Position numbers and translations under genes: made by a program
From: Nocardia spumae
GTDB taxonomy: Bacteria; Actinomycetota; Actinomycetes; Mycobacteriales; Mycobacteriaceae
Assembly: GCF_020733635.1 (NCBI RefSeq)
Contig: NZ_JAJFZL010000001.1
Location: 434,001-498,000 of the forward strand
Length of the DNA: 64,000 nucleotides
Direction of reading: 5' to 3'
The notes under the pieces: model-generated
Told to the model about the DNA's origin: nothing
Seen by the model: the letters and a program-made list of their open reading frames with translations, nothing else
The model's database searches: none
Part shown: positions 26,409 through 33,565 of the stretch, one piece after another
Position numbering within the stretch: the first letter of the stretch is position 1
How the letters are laid out: each line of letters starts with the position of its first letter

Positions 26409-27584
26409 TCAGCAGGGGAGCTGAATACCCTTGAACTTGGCCACCCGCAGGACGGAATCGTCGATCTGCTTGGTGGTCAGTTTGCCGTCGCGCACCTCCT
26501 GCTCGAGCCGGTCCAGCACGGAACTCACCGCATCGGTGCTGATCCACAGGGCGTCGTCGGCGCCTGCCTCGAGTGCTGCCGCGACCGCGTCCTCGATCCC
26601 CATCCGGGCGGTGATGGCCGCCATACCGCTCAGGTCGTCGGTGAAGATGGGGCCGTTGTAGGGGGCCGCGCCGTAACCGGTCCCCTGCCGCAGCAGCGTC
26701 ATCGCCTGCGGGCTGATGCTGGCCGGAACGTTGGGGTCGGTCAGGCCGGGCACATCGAGGTGGCCGACCATCACCGCCGCGCCCGAACCGATCAGATTGC
26801 GGAACGGCACCAGATCCACCTGCTGCATCTGATCCAGCGGCGGGGTGCGGACCGCACCGGTGTGCGAATCGCCCGAACCGTGGCCGTGTCCCGGGAAGTG
26901 CTTCATGACCGCGCCGAGGCCGGCATCGTGCATGGCCCGGATGTAGGCGTCAGCGTATTCGGTGACGACCTGCGGATCCTCGGAGTAGGACCGATCGCCG
27001 ATGACGGCGTCGTCGGGTTCGTCGCTGACATCGACATCGGGCGCGAAGTCGACGGTGATGCCGAGGTCCTTCATCGCCCGGCCGCGCTCGAGGCTCTGCT
27101 GGTAGTACTCGTCGGCCGACATCGTCTGCGCGGCCGCCCGGGCCGAAGGGGCGGGCCCGATCCGATTCTTCAGTCGCGAGACCCGGCCGCCCTCCTCGTC
27201 GATCGTCACCATCAGCGGTGTGTGCGCGGCCGCCTTGACCTGGTCGAGCTGTTGATCGGCCAGCAGGGACTGATCGGTCCAACTGCCGACGAAGATACCG
27301 CCGACCTGTTCGGCGCGCACGACCTGTTCGGCGTCCGCGGTGCTCTTCACGCCCACGGTGAGCAGCTGCGCCAACTTCTGCCGGGTGCTGAACTGCGCGA
27401 GATAGCCTGCGGCGCAGTCCTGCTGGTTGTTACCGGTGGTGGCCGTCGCGGCGGTGTCGCGGGTGGGGTTCGTGGTGCCGGGTGCCGCGCTCGGACCGGT
27501 CGTGGAGGTGGAGCTGCCTCCGCCGGAGCACCCCGCGAGGGTGACTGCGGCGACTGCGAGAACGATCCCGGCAACGTTGCGCAT
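26409..27584 (-). CDS. lpqI: Lipoprotein beta-N-acetylhexosaminidase LpqI (GH3, NagZ type)
   Basis: The 391-aa protein is a GH3 enzyme with lipobox LAGC (lipidated C19) and a Ser/Thr-rich spacer to residue ~55. Visible motifs are TIDEEGGRVSRL, the NagZ hallmark KHFPGHGHGSGDSH with the catalytic Asp-His dyad, and nucleophile TDDLSGMAA. It removes N-acetylglucosamine from muropeptides on the outer face of the membrane in peptidoglycan recycling. The mycobacterial counterpart is Rv0237. ATG at 27584. It is upstream of the TetR gene on the same strand with 90 bp between them, including the operator. Confidence 0.93.
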   Translation of the reverse strand: MRNVAGIVLAVAAVTLAGCSGGGSSTSTTGPSAAPGTTNPTRDTAATATTGNNQQDCAAGYLAQFSTRQKLAQLLTVGVKSTADAEQVVRAEQVGGIFVGSWTDQSLLADQQLDQVKAAAHTPLMVTIDEEGGRVSRLKNRIGPAPSARAAAQTMSADEYYQQSLERGRAMKDLGITVDFAPDVDVSDEPDDAVIGDRSYSEDPQVVTEYADAYIRAMHDAGLGAVMKHFPGHGHGSGDSHTGAVRTPPLDQMQQVDLVPFRNLIGSGAAVMVGHLDVPGLTDPNVPASISPQAMTLLRQGTGYGAAPYNGPIFTDDLSGMAAITARMGIEDAVAAALEAGADDALWISTDAVSSVLDRLEQEVRDGKLTTKQIDDSVLRVAKFKGIQLPC

Positions 27585-28062
27585 GGACCGACCGTAGTCG
27601 TTCGCGGGCGCGGAACCTACCCGCGGCCGTCATCCGCACCCCGCTCCCGGATTGCGCACCGGCGTCCCGACCGTCGGCCGTGCCCCGCCGCGGAGGGTGT
27701 GACGCCGCGACGGGCGCCGAGGTGCCCTCGCGTTCGCACCGGCGCGATACCAACGTTACCGAATTGTGATATCAATCATCGGAAATGTCCGGTTCGCACG
27801 CTTCGCGTTCGTCGAATCCGGACCGGCGAAAGGTCAATAACCAGCTACTTCCGTTCGGTATGAGAAACGGAAATCGGCACATGGGCCGGAGTGGCGCTGA
27901 ATACCTGCTGTAACACCTATTGATAACCTCTCGGTAACCTGAAGGTCGGTAGCCATTGCGCGGCTATTCGTGCAGTCATTGTTTACAGCTATTGATTCGC
28001 TACCGATCGCGGAGGATATCTGCCGATCCATCGTCGAACCGATAGCGGAAGGCTGAAAAAGC
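27585..28062. other. 478-bp divergent intergenic region
   Basis: The first ~150 bp are GC-rich with no credible gene. From about 27740 to 28060 the GC content falls clearly, with many short AT tracts (for example GATAACCTCTCGGTAACC near 27922). This part should hold the promoters for lpqI and the 28063 operon. I see no RNA gene. Confidence 0.5.
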
Positions 28063-29328
28063 ATGCGTATCAGCGCAATTGCGCGCGGCGCGGGATTGAT
28101 GCTCGCGACGGTCGTCGGCCTGGGGGTGCTGACCGCCACCCCGGCGGTCGCCGCCCCGGAGCTCGACCGGTACCTGGACCTGCCACTGGTCAACCGCAAC
28201 GCGGCACAGTCGCCCGGCGGGGTGAACCCCGCACTGCCCTACGACCACGCCGAACTGGGCCGGCTGCTCGACGAGGCGCGGTCCGAGGGCGTCGCACCCA
28301 GCCGATATGCCGCGCTGCTGTATCAGTACTGGCTGGTCGACGCCACCGAGAAGGCCGGTATCGACCTGCGTACCTGGGATCCGCGGACCGGGGTTCAGGC
28401 CAATCGCGAGAATCTCGTCAAGTCGTACCGGTACTACGAGAACCTGCAGCTGGATCACCGCGAACTGCAGTGGGCCGGGATGGGCGGCCAGGTCGGTGCG
28501 GACTTCGGCGGCGGCCTGATCGACGCCGAACTGATGGGCACCCTCTACGACCTGCCCGGTATCGCCGATGCCGCACATGCCGTGCTCGGTGCCGTCGAGC
28601 AGGCCGCCGGTCCGCAGGCCGTCGCGATGCTTCCGGAGGGACTGCGGGCGCTGGCCGACGCCGCACCGCGCATCACGCCCGAGGATCTGCACTGGATCCT
28701 GGGGATGATCCTGGTGATGCAGAAGAACATCTTCTCCGACCTGATGCCGATGCACGATGCCTACGTCACCGGCGGCCTGACGGCGCTGTCGGAGTTCGAG
28801 CGAGCGGGACTGTTCGGCAGCGACATCATGGGCGCCTGGCGCGATGTGGCCTCCGGTGAGCAGGACCGCATCGCCGCCGGCAACGGTGTGCTGCTGCGTC
28901 GCGAACAGCAGTGGGCGATCGGCGCGCAGTGGGACGAGGTGCGCGACTACAAGGGTTCGGTCGGTGAGGCGATCACCTACCTCAGCGGTGCGGCGGGTTC
29001 GCCGTCGGTGGCCGGAGTGCTGCCGCCGCGCGAATTCCGGCCTGTGCGAGTGCCTTTCACCGCCGCCGACGGCCGCGCGATGATGCTGACGCTGCCGCTG
29101 CCCAGCTGGAACTGGTCGGCGCTCGATCCCCGCTGGGACTACATCACCTCCCAGCTGCTGCCCAAGTACAAGTGGCAGGTCGAGAACAACTGGCCCGCAC
29201 TGGAAGCCGCCCTGCGCACTCCCTACGAGGTGCAGCTGGAATCACATCGTCCGCTGCTGAACATCCCGCAGCTACTGGGTTCGGCCGCGCGGGAACTGAC
29301 CATCACACCGGCGGGCCAGGAGGGCTGA
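28063..29328 (+). CDS. Secreted protein of unknown function, 421 aa
   Basis: ATG at 28063 starts a classic signal peptide (MRISAIARGAGLMLATVVGL, cleavage after AVA near residue 31). The mature part is Trp/Tyr-rich and largely helical, with no Cys, no lipobox and no membrane anchor. It contains many conserved-looking aromatic segments (LLYQYWLVDATEKAG; WNWSALDPRWDYI) but no domain I recognise. Its TGA overlaps an ATG (TGATG) and the lipase-like gene starts 71 bp further, so they are co-transcribed. A shared extracytoplasmic task with that catalytically altered lipase is likely, but its nature is unknown. Confidence 0.7.
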   Translation: MRISAIARGAGLMLATVVGLGVLTATPAVAAPELDRYLDLPLVNRNAAQSPGGVNPALPYDHAELGRLLDEARSEGVAPSRYAALLYQYWLVDATEKAGIDLRTWDPRTGVQANRENLVKSYRYYENLQLDHRELQWAGMGGQVGADFGGGLIDAELMGTLYDLPGIADAAHAVLGAVEQAAGPQAVAMLPEGLRALADAAPRITPEDLHWILGMILVMQKNIFSDLMPMHDAYVTGGLTALSEFERAGLFGSDIMGAWRDVASGEQDRIAAGNGVLLRREQQWAIGAQWDEVRDYKGSVGEAITYLSGAAGSPSVAGVLPPREFRPVRVPFTAADGRAMMLTLPLPSWNWSALDPRWDYITSQLLPKYKWQVENNWPALEAALRTPYEVQLESHRPLLNIPQLLGSAARELTITPAGQEG

Positions 29329-29417
29329 TGAGCAACAATGCGAAGCTCGTTCATCTGCCCGACCGGGTGCGGGTGTCCCGCGAGTCACAGGAGGGCTGAT
29401 GAGCAACAATGCGAAGC
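29317..29417 (+). repeat. Direct repeat duplicating a translation start, offset 71 bp
   Basis: A 30-base segment at 29317-29346, covering AGGAGGGCTGATG and the first codons, recurs exactly at 29388-29417. Both copies contain Shine-Dalgarno, stop and start codons. The second is the real start of the lipase-like gene; the first opens a 23-codon frame that ends at the second start. Confidence 0.95.
29328..29399 (+). CDS. Possible 23-aa leader peptide or duplication remnant
   Basis: The ATG at 29328 overlaps the upstream stop (TGATG), has AGGAGGG before it, and begins MSNNAK as does the next gene. It then diverges (LVHLPDRVRVSRESQEG) and ends with a TGA that overlaps the true lipase-like start. 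Two overlapping stop/start junctions would let ribosomes pass from gene to gene. It may be a by-product of duplication rather than a functional peptide. Confidence 0.35.
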   Translation: MSNNAKLVHLPDRVRVSRESQEG

Positions 29418-30739
29418 GCACACTGACGGCCGTCGCCACGGCTCTGGCGCTGACCTGGGCGGCGGTGGGAACCGCTGCGGCGGAACCGCTTCCGCCGCAG
29501 ACGCCGACACTGGACAAGGTGTTCAACGGCTTCGTGGTCGGTTCGTTGCAGGGCGCCACCCCGGCGAGCCCGCAGGAGGCCTTCGAGGCGCTGCGGGCCG
29601 ACGACCCCTTCTATCGGGAACCGCCGCTGACCGGTTCGGAGCAGCCGGGAACGGTGTTGAAGGCCAAGAAGGTCGATGTGATGTTCACCGGTGTGAAACC
29701 GGCGAACCTCGACGCCTGGAAACTCATGTACGTCACCACCGAACGTGACGGTACGACGCCCACCATCAGCACCGGCATCCTGATGATTCCGCGCGACGGC
29801 GTGCCGGCCGACCGGAAACACGTCATCTCCTATCAGGAAGCCAACGACAGTGTCGGCTGGAGTTGTCATCCGAGTACTCAGTGGACGGGCGGCGATCCGC
29901 TCGACGGCGCCTCCTGGTCGGCGCTGGGCCCGCTGGCGCTGATGTTCGGCAAAGGCTACGCGGTGATGATCTCCGATGTGGGCAACGACGCCGACCGCGC
30001 CCCGCACGGTGTCTTCGCCGGCAAGTACGCCGCCCACACCCAGTTGGACGGCACCCGTGCGGCATTGAACTTCCGGGACGCCGGATTGGATCCCCAGGCG
30101 CAGGTCGCGTTGTTCGGAATCGCCGGCGGTGGTGTGGGTGCGGGATTCTCCGCCGAGCTCCAGCCCACATACGCCCCCGAGCTGAACGTGAAATCGACGG
30201 TGCTGGAAGGCATGGTCGTCGACCCGCGCAACTTCATGCGGGTCGCCGACGGGTCGGTGGGATCCGGCTTCGCCTTCGCCACCCTGCTCGGCCTGGAGCC
30301 GAAATATCCGGAGATGCAATTGGATTCGAAGTTGAATCCGGCCGGCCAGGCGGTGGCGAAGGTATTCCGGAGCCAGTGTCAGGACGCCTATTTCAGCATG
30401 CCGTTCGTCCCGCTGCGCACGATGTTCAACTCGGGCCTCGGCCCCGCCGACGAACCGGCGTTCCAGCATGTGTTCGACGACAACGAGCTCGGCCGCTCCG
30501 GTGCGCCGACATCGAAGGTGCTGATCACCTCGTGCGGTAAGGACGATTCGCCGATGTCGCTGGTCCCGGCCGCCGATTCCCGGCGCCTCGCCGACAGCTA
30601 TCGGGCGCAGGGCACCGATGTCACGTATCAGCCGACCGACTGCTCGATGGTCGAGATGCTCACCGATCTGTACGGCTGGGGCACCGACCTGTTCGGTATG
30701 CAGACCATCGACTGGCTGGACAGTCGATTCGACCGATAG
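29399..30739 (+). CDS. Secretory-lipase-family protein, apparently catalytically inactive
   Basis: The 446-aa protein has a signal peptide (cleavage near AAA-EP, residue 28) and the LIP/secretory lipase alpha/beta-hydrolase fold. Family landmarks are SYQEANDSVGWSCHPST, AELQPTYAPELN and the C-terminal WLDSRF. The nucleophile elbow, normally G-Y-S-G-G, reads FGIAGGG here, so Ser is replaced by Ala. The usual catalytic His region near the C-terminus reads TDCSMVEML with no His. The family normally hydrolyses triacylglycerols, so this copy may be a binding protein or pseudoenzyme. The start at 29399 lies in a duplicated ribosome-binding region. Confidence 0.85.
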   Translation: MSNNAKRTLTAVATALALTWAAVGTAAAEPLPPQTPTLDKVFNGFVVGSLQGATPASPQEAFEALRADDPFYREPPLTGSEQPGTVLKAKKVDVMFTGVKPANLDAWKLMYVTTERDGTTPTISTGILMIPRDGVPADRKHVISYQEANDSVGWSCHPSTQWTGGDPLDGASWSALGPLALMFGKGYAVMISDVGNDADRAPHGVFAGKYAAHTQLDGTRAALNFRDAGLDPQAQVALFGIAGGGVGAGFSAELQPTYAPELNVKSTVLEGMVVDPRNFMRVADGSVGSGFAFATLLGLEPKYPEMQLDSKLNPAGQAVAKVFRSQCQDAYFSMPFVPLRTMFNSGLGPADEPAFQHVFDDNELGRSGAPTSKVLITSCGKDDSPMSLVPAADSRRLADSYRAQGTDVTYQPTDCSMVEMLTDLYGWGTDLFGMQTIDWLDSRFDR

Positions 30740-30761
30740 GAACGAACCGGGAGGAGGCGCA

Positions 30762-30854
30762 ATGGCTTTCCTGTGGGGCGTGGGCTATCTGCTCACCTTC
30801 GGGCCGCTCGCGATACTCGATATGGCCGGCCGGGCCGTACAGAGTCTGAGCTGA
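30762..30854 (+). CDS. 30-aa hydrophobic peptide, last gene of the pseudolipase operon
   Basis: ATG at 30762 has a very strong GGGAGGAGG 5-7 bases upstream (30749-30757) and follows the lipase-like stop by only 22 bp. The peptide MAFLWGVGYLLTFGPLAILD... forms one membrane span and ends GRAVQSLS. A terminator begins 15 bp after the stop. The strong ribosome site, tight spacing and terminator placement favour a real small membrane protein, although length alone gives no family. Confidence 0.6.
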   Translation: MAFLWGVGYLLTFGPLAILDMAGRAVQSLS

Positions 30855-30868
30855 GCGCACCAGCCGAA

Positions 30869-30907
30869 CGACGGGGCCCCGCCGCGATGCGCGGCGGGGC
30901 CCCGTCG
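30869..30907. terminator. Terminator, 17-bp perfect G+C stem
   Basis: Bases 30869-30885 and 30891-30907 are exact reverse complements around GATGC. It separates the convergent 30-aa peptide gene and the 6-phosphogluconate dehydrogenase gene. Confidence 0.9.
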
Positions 30908-30924
30908 TGTGGAGAACTCGTCGC

Positions 30925-31953
30925 CTACGTGCCCGGCAGCTCGTTGTGCCCGCCGAAAGCCTTGCGCATCGCCGAGAGCACCTTGTCCGCGTAGAGCGCC
31001 TCACCGCGCGAGGAGAACCGCTCGTACAGCGCGGTCGACAGCACCGGGGCGGGGACACCCTCGTCGATCGCGGCGTGAATCGTCCAGCGGCCCTCACCCG
31101 AATCCGATACCCGCCCACCGAAGGTGGTGAGATCCGGATCGGCGTGCAGGGCGGCGGCGGTCAGGTCCAGCAGCCAGGACGCGACTACCGAGCCGCGCCG
31201 CCACACCTCGGTGACCTCGGGCACGTCGATGTCGTATCGGTAGTACTCGGGATTCTCCAGCGGCGACACCTCGGCCGAATGCTCGTCGTCGCTCGCGGTG
31301 CCGACATCGGCCTTGTGCAGGATGTTCAGGCCCTCGGCATAGGCGGCCATCGCGCCGTACTCGATACCGTTGTGGACCATCTTCACGAAATGTCCGGCAC
31401 CGGCGGGGCCGCAATGCAGGTACCCCTGTTCGGCGGGCGAGGGCTCACCGGTGCGGCCCGGGGTGCGCTCGGCGGCGTCCACGCCCGGGGCGATCGACTT
31501 CAGCAGCGGTTCGATGTGGGCGACCGTCTCGGCCTCGCCGCCGATCATCAGGCAGTAGCCGCGTTCCAGGCCCCATACGCCGCCCGAGGTGCCGATATCG
31601 AGGTAGTGCAGGCCCTTGGGTGCCAATTCCCCTGCCCGCCGGATGTCCTCGTGGTAGCGGCTGTTACCGCCGTCGATGATGATGTCGCCCGGTTCGAGCA
31701 GTTCGGCGACCTCGTCGATGACCGCCCCGGTGGCGCCGGCCGGAATCATCACCCACACCACCCGCGGTTTCTCGAGCAGCGCGACGAATGCCGGATAGTC
31801 GGTGGCGCCCTGGAAGTTGTCGCCGAGTTCCTCGGTGAATTCCGCGATCTGGTCCGCGTGCCGGGAGTATCCGACCGCGGTGTGCCCGTCCCCGACGATG
31901 CGCCGGACGATGTTGGCGCCCATTCGGCCGAGCCCGATCATTCCCAGCTGCAT
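30925..31953 (-). CDS. gnd: 6-phosphogluconate dehydrogenase, short form
   Basis: The 342-aa protein is the short (about 300-340 aa) decarboxylating form. It has the Rossmann motif GLGRMGANIVRR at residues 7-18, IIDGGNSRYHED in the middle and the substrate/catalytic segment AGHFVKMVHNGIEYG with the active Lys, His and Asn. It oxidises 6-phosphogluconate to ribulose 5-phosphate with CO2 release. The cofactor, NAD or NADP, cannot be decided by eye. GAGGAGAG precedes ATG 31953; the frame extends further upstream without a better start. It resembles Gnd2-type proteins of mycobacteria. Confidence 0.9.
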   Translation of the reverse strand: MQLGMIGLGRMGANIVRRIVGDGHTAVGYSRHADQIAEFTEELGDNFQGATDYPAFVALLEKPRVVWVMIPAGATGAVIDEVAELLEPGDIIIDGGNSRYHEDIRRAGELAPKGLHYLDIGTSGGVWGLERGYCLMIGGEAETVAHIEPLLKSIAPGVDAAERTPGRTGEPSPAEQGYLHCGPAGAGHFVKMVHNGIEYGAMAAYAEGLNILHKADVGTASDDEHSAEVSPLENPEYYRYDIDVPEVTEVWRRGSVVASWLLDLTAAALHADPDLTTFGGRVSDSGEGRWTIHAAIDEGVPAPVLSTALYERFSSRGEALYADKVLSAMRKAFGGHNELPGT

Positions 31954-32137
31954 ACTCTCTCCTCGAAGTCCGAGCTTCGGCAGGTCCGAGCTCTTGGGAT
32001 TCGTTCGCGTGCACAGTGGTGCGGATCCGGCTCGCACCGTCACCGCTTTCGATTGTCCCTGGTGGCTCGATCGAGAATTTCTCAGGTCTCGGAGGAATCG
32101 GTGTAACGCCCCGAGCCCGGTGCCGATAATCAGAACG

Positions 32138-32183
32138 GCTCCGTGCAGTTGCCAGACCCCCGACCCGGCAACCGCACGGAGCC
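32138..32183 (-). terminator. Terminator of the first GH183-like gene
   Basis: Bases 32138-32154 and 32167-32183 pair over 17 bp with one mismatch around a 12-nt loop. It lies 25 bp beyond the stop of the gene ending at 32208. Confidence 0.75.
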
Positions 32184-32207
32184 TTTCTCGTCTCCGTCCG
32201 CCGATCC

Positions 32208-33290
32208 CTACAGCGGCGTGCGCATGAGCACGACGTTGTACTGGTTGTGCATGGTGAGCAGGAAGTACAGGTCACTGCCGGTCTGGTACGGGTAGATCAT
32301 CGGCGCGTACATGGTCGGCAGGCTGCGCACGTCGATCAGGGTGCGCGGCGGGCTCCATGGTCCCTCCGGGCTGGGCGAGGTCCGCATGACCACGGAGTCG
32401 AACGGATCGGTGGTCAGCATGACGTACTGGCCCAGATGGTCGTTCCACTGCACCGACAGCTCGCCCACGTTGCCGACGATCGGCTTGGCGGCGTTGGGGT
32501 CCTTGGGCTTCCAGGCGCCGCCGTCCCAGTACTCGTAGGCGTCGATATTGGCGATATCCGCTTCCTTGACCCGGGAGATGAATCCGGGCTGGTTACGGCC
32601 CGCGGGGGTGCCGTACTTGTAGACGTAGCCGCCGGCCTTCAGGAAGGCGTTCTGCTGGAAGCTCTGGAAACCGTTCTCGTTGCCGCGGCGCGTGGTGGGC
32701 AGCTGCGCCCAGGTCTGGCCGTCGTCACCGGATACGGCCATGGTCGAGAAGTTGGTGTCCCAGTGTCCGTCCGGCCCCCACTCCCGCACCGACATCATCG
32801 ACATGTACTGCACACCGTTGACCGAGATGCCCGCGGTGGGGATGAAGCTGATCTCGATACCCGGGATCTTCGGGCTGGGCAGCGGATTGTCGACGAAACT
32901 CGTGTAGTTGACGCCGGTCACCGGGTCGACGTTCGCGGGGCTGCGGAACAGCACATTCGACCGCCACGCCCAGACGCTTCCGGCGAGGATGTTCGGTACC
33001 CCGAGGCCGGCCGTATCGCCGTAGGCGGTGATCATCTGCCCGCGGCCGTCGTCCCACATGATGCCCAGGTCGGTGCCGAGGACATTGTTGTTCTGGGTCC
33101 GGTTGGGTGAGGCCATGCCGGTGGCCTGGAATACCGCCTGGGTGGGGCCGGGCAGCTGCGGCAGTCCGTTGATGCCGTTGAGGCCGGGGATCGGGTTGAT
33201 GTTGTTGGGGTCGGCTCCGGCCGGGGATGCGGTCAGGCCCAGCAGCGCGACCGCCGCGCAAGCTCCTGCCAGTGCGGACAGTCGTCTCAT
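32208..33290 (-). CDS. Secreted DUF4185 protein, putative GH183 endo-D-arabinanase (copy 1)
   Basis: The 360-aa protein starts at ATG 33290 with a signal peptide (MRRLSALAGACAAVALLGL, cleavage after AGA near residue 30). The body is a beta-propeller-like DUF4185 domain with repeated GTDLGIMWDDGRGQM, AYGDTAGLG, WAWRSN and SPSPEGPWSPP elements. DUF4185 members have been shown to be endo-D-arabinanases (GH183) acting on mycobacterial arabinan. Conserved acidic residues in DLGIMWDD and YGDT are candidates for catalysis. The product probably trims arabinogalactan or lipoarabinomannan outside the cell. A paralogue with the same layout lies at 41118-42224. Confidence 0.82.
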   Translation of the reverse strand: MRRLSALAGACAAVALLGLTASPAGADPNNINPIPGLNGINGLPQLPGPTQAVFQATGMASPNRTQNNNVLGTDLGIMWDDGRGQMITAYGDTAGLGVPNILAGSVWAWRSNVLFRSPANVDPVTGVNYTSFVDNPLPSPKIPGIEISFIPTAGISVNGVQYMSMMSVREWGPDGHWDTNFSTMAVSGDDGQTWAQLPTTRRGNENGFQSFQQNAFLKAGGYVYKYGTPAGRNQPGFISRVKEADIANIDAYEYWDGGAWKPKDPNAAKPIVGNVGELSVQWNDHLGQYVMLTTDPFDSVVMRTSPSPEGPWSPPRTLIDVRSLPTMYAPMIYPYQTGSDLYFLLTMHNQYNVVLMRTPL

Positions 33291-33502
33291 TCTCCGAATC
33301 CTTCCTGAGTCGCCCCGTGGGCATTCTGCCCACCCACGGGCGTCCGATGGGCGATATGCCGACGAAACACACGTCACATCGTCGTCTCGATCGTCGAGTT
33401 CCTGCGTGGCACACCCGACCCCCGGGGGTTACTCCAGCCCGGCCATTATTACCCGCGACGCTTTCGGATGCTCGGTGCCGCCCGCGTTGCGCGGGTAATG
33501 GG

Positions 33503-33541
33503 CGAGGGCCCCGCCTCCCGTCGCGGGAGGCAGGGCCCTCG
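33503..33541 (-). terminator. fadE5 terminator, 18-bp stem
   Basis: Bases 33503-33520 and 33524-33541 pair over 18 bp with one mismatch around TCG. It starts 25 bp beyond the fadE5 stop. Confidence 0.85.
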
Positions 33542-33565
33542 TTGTCCATCTGTTGCCGACGGCGA

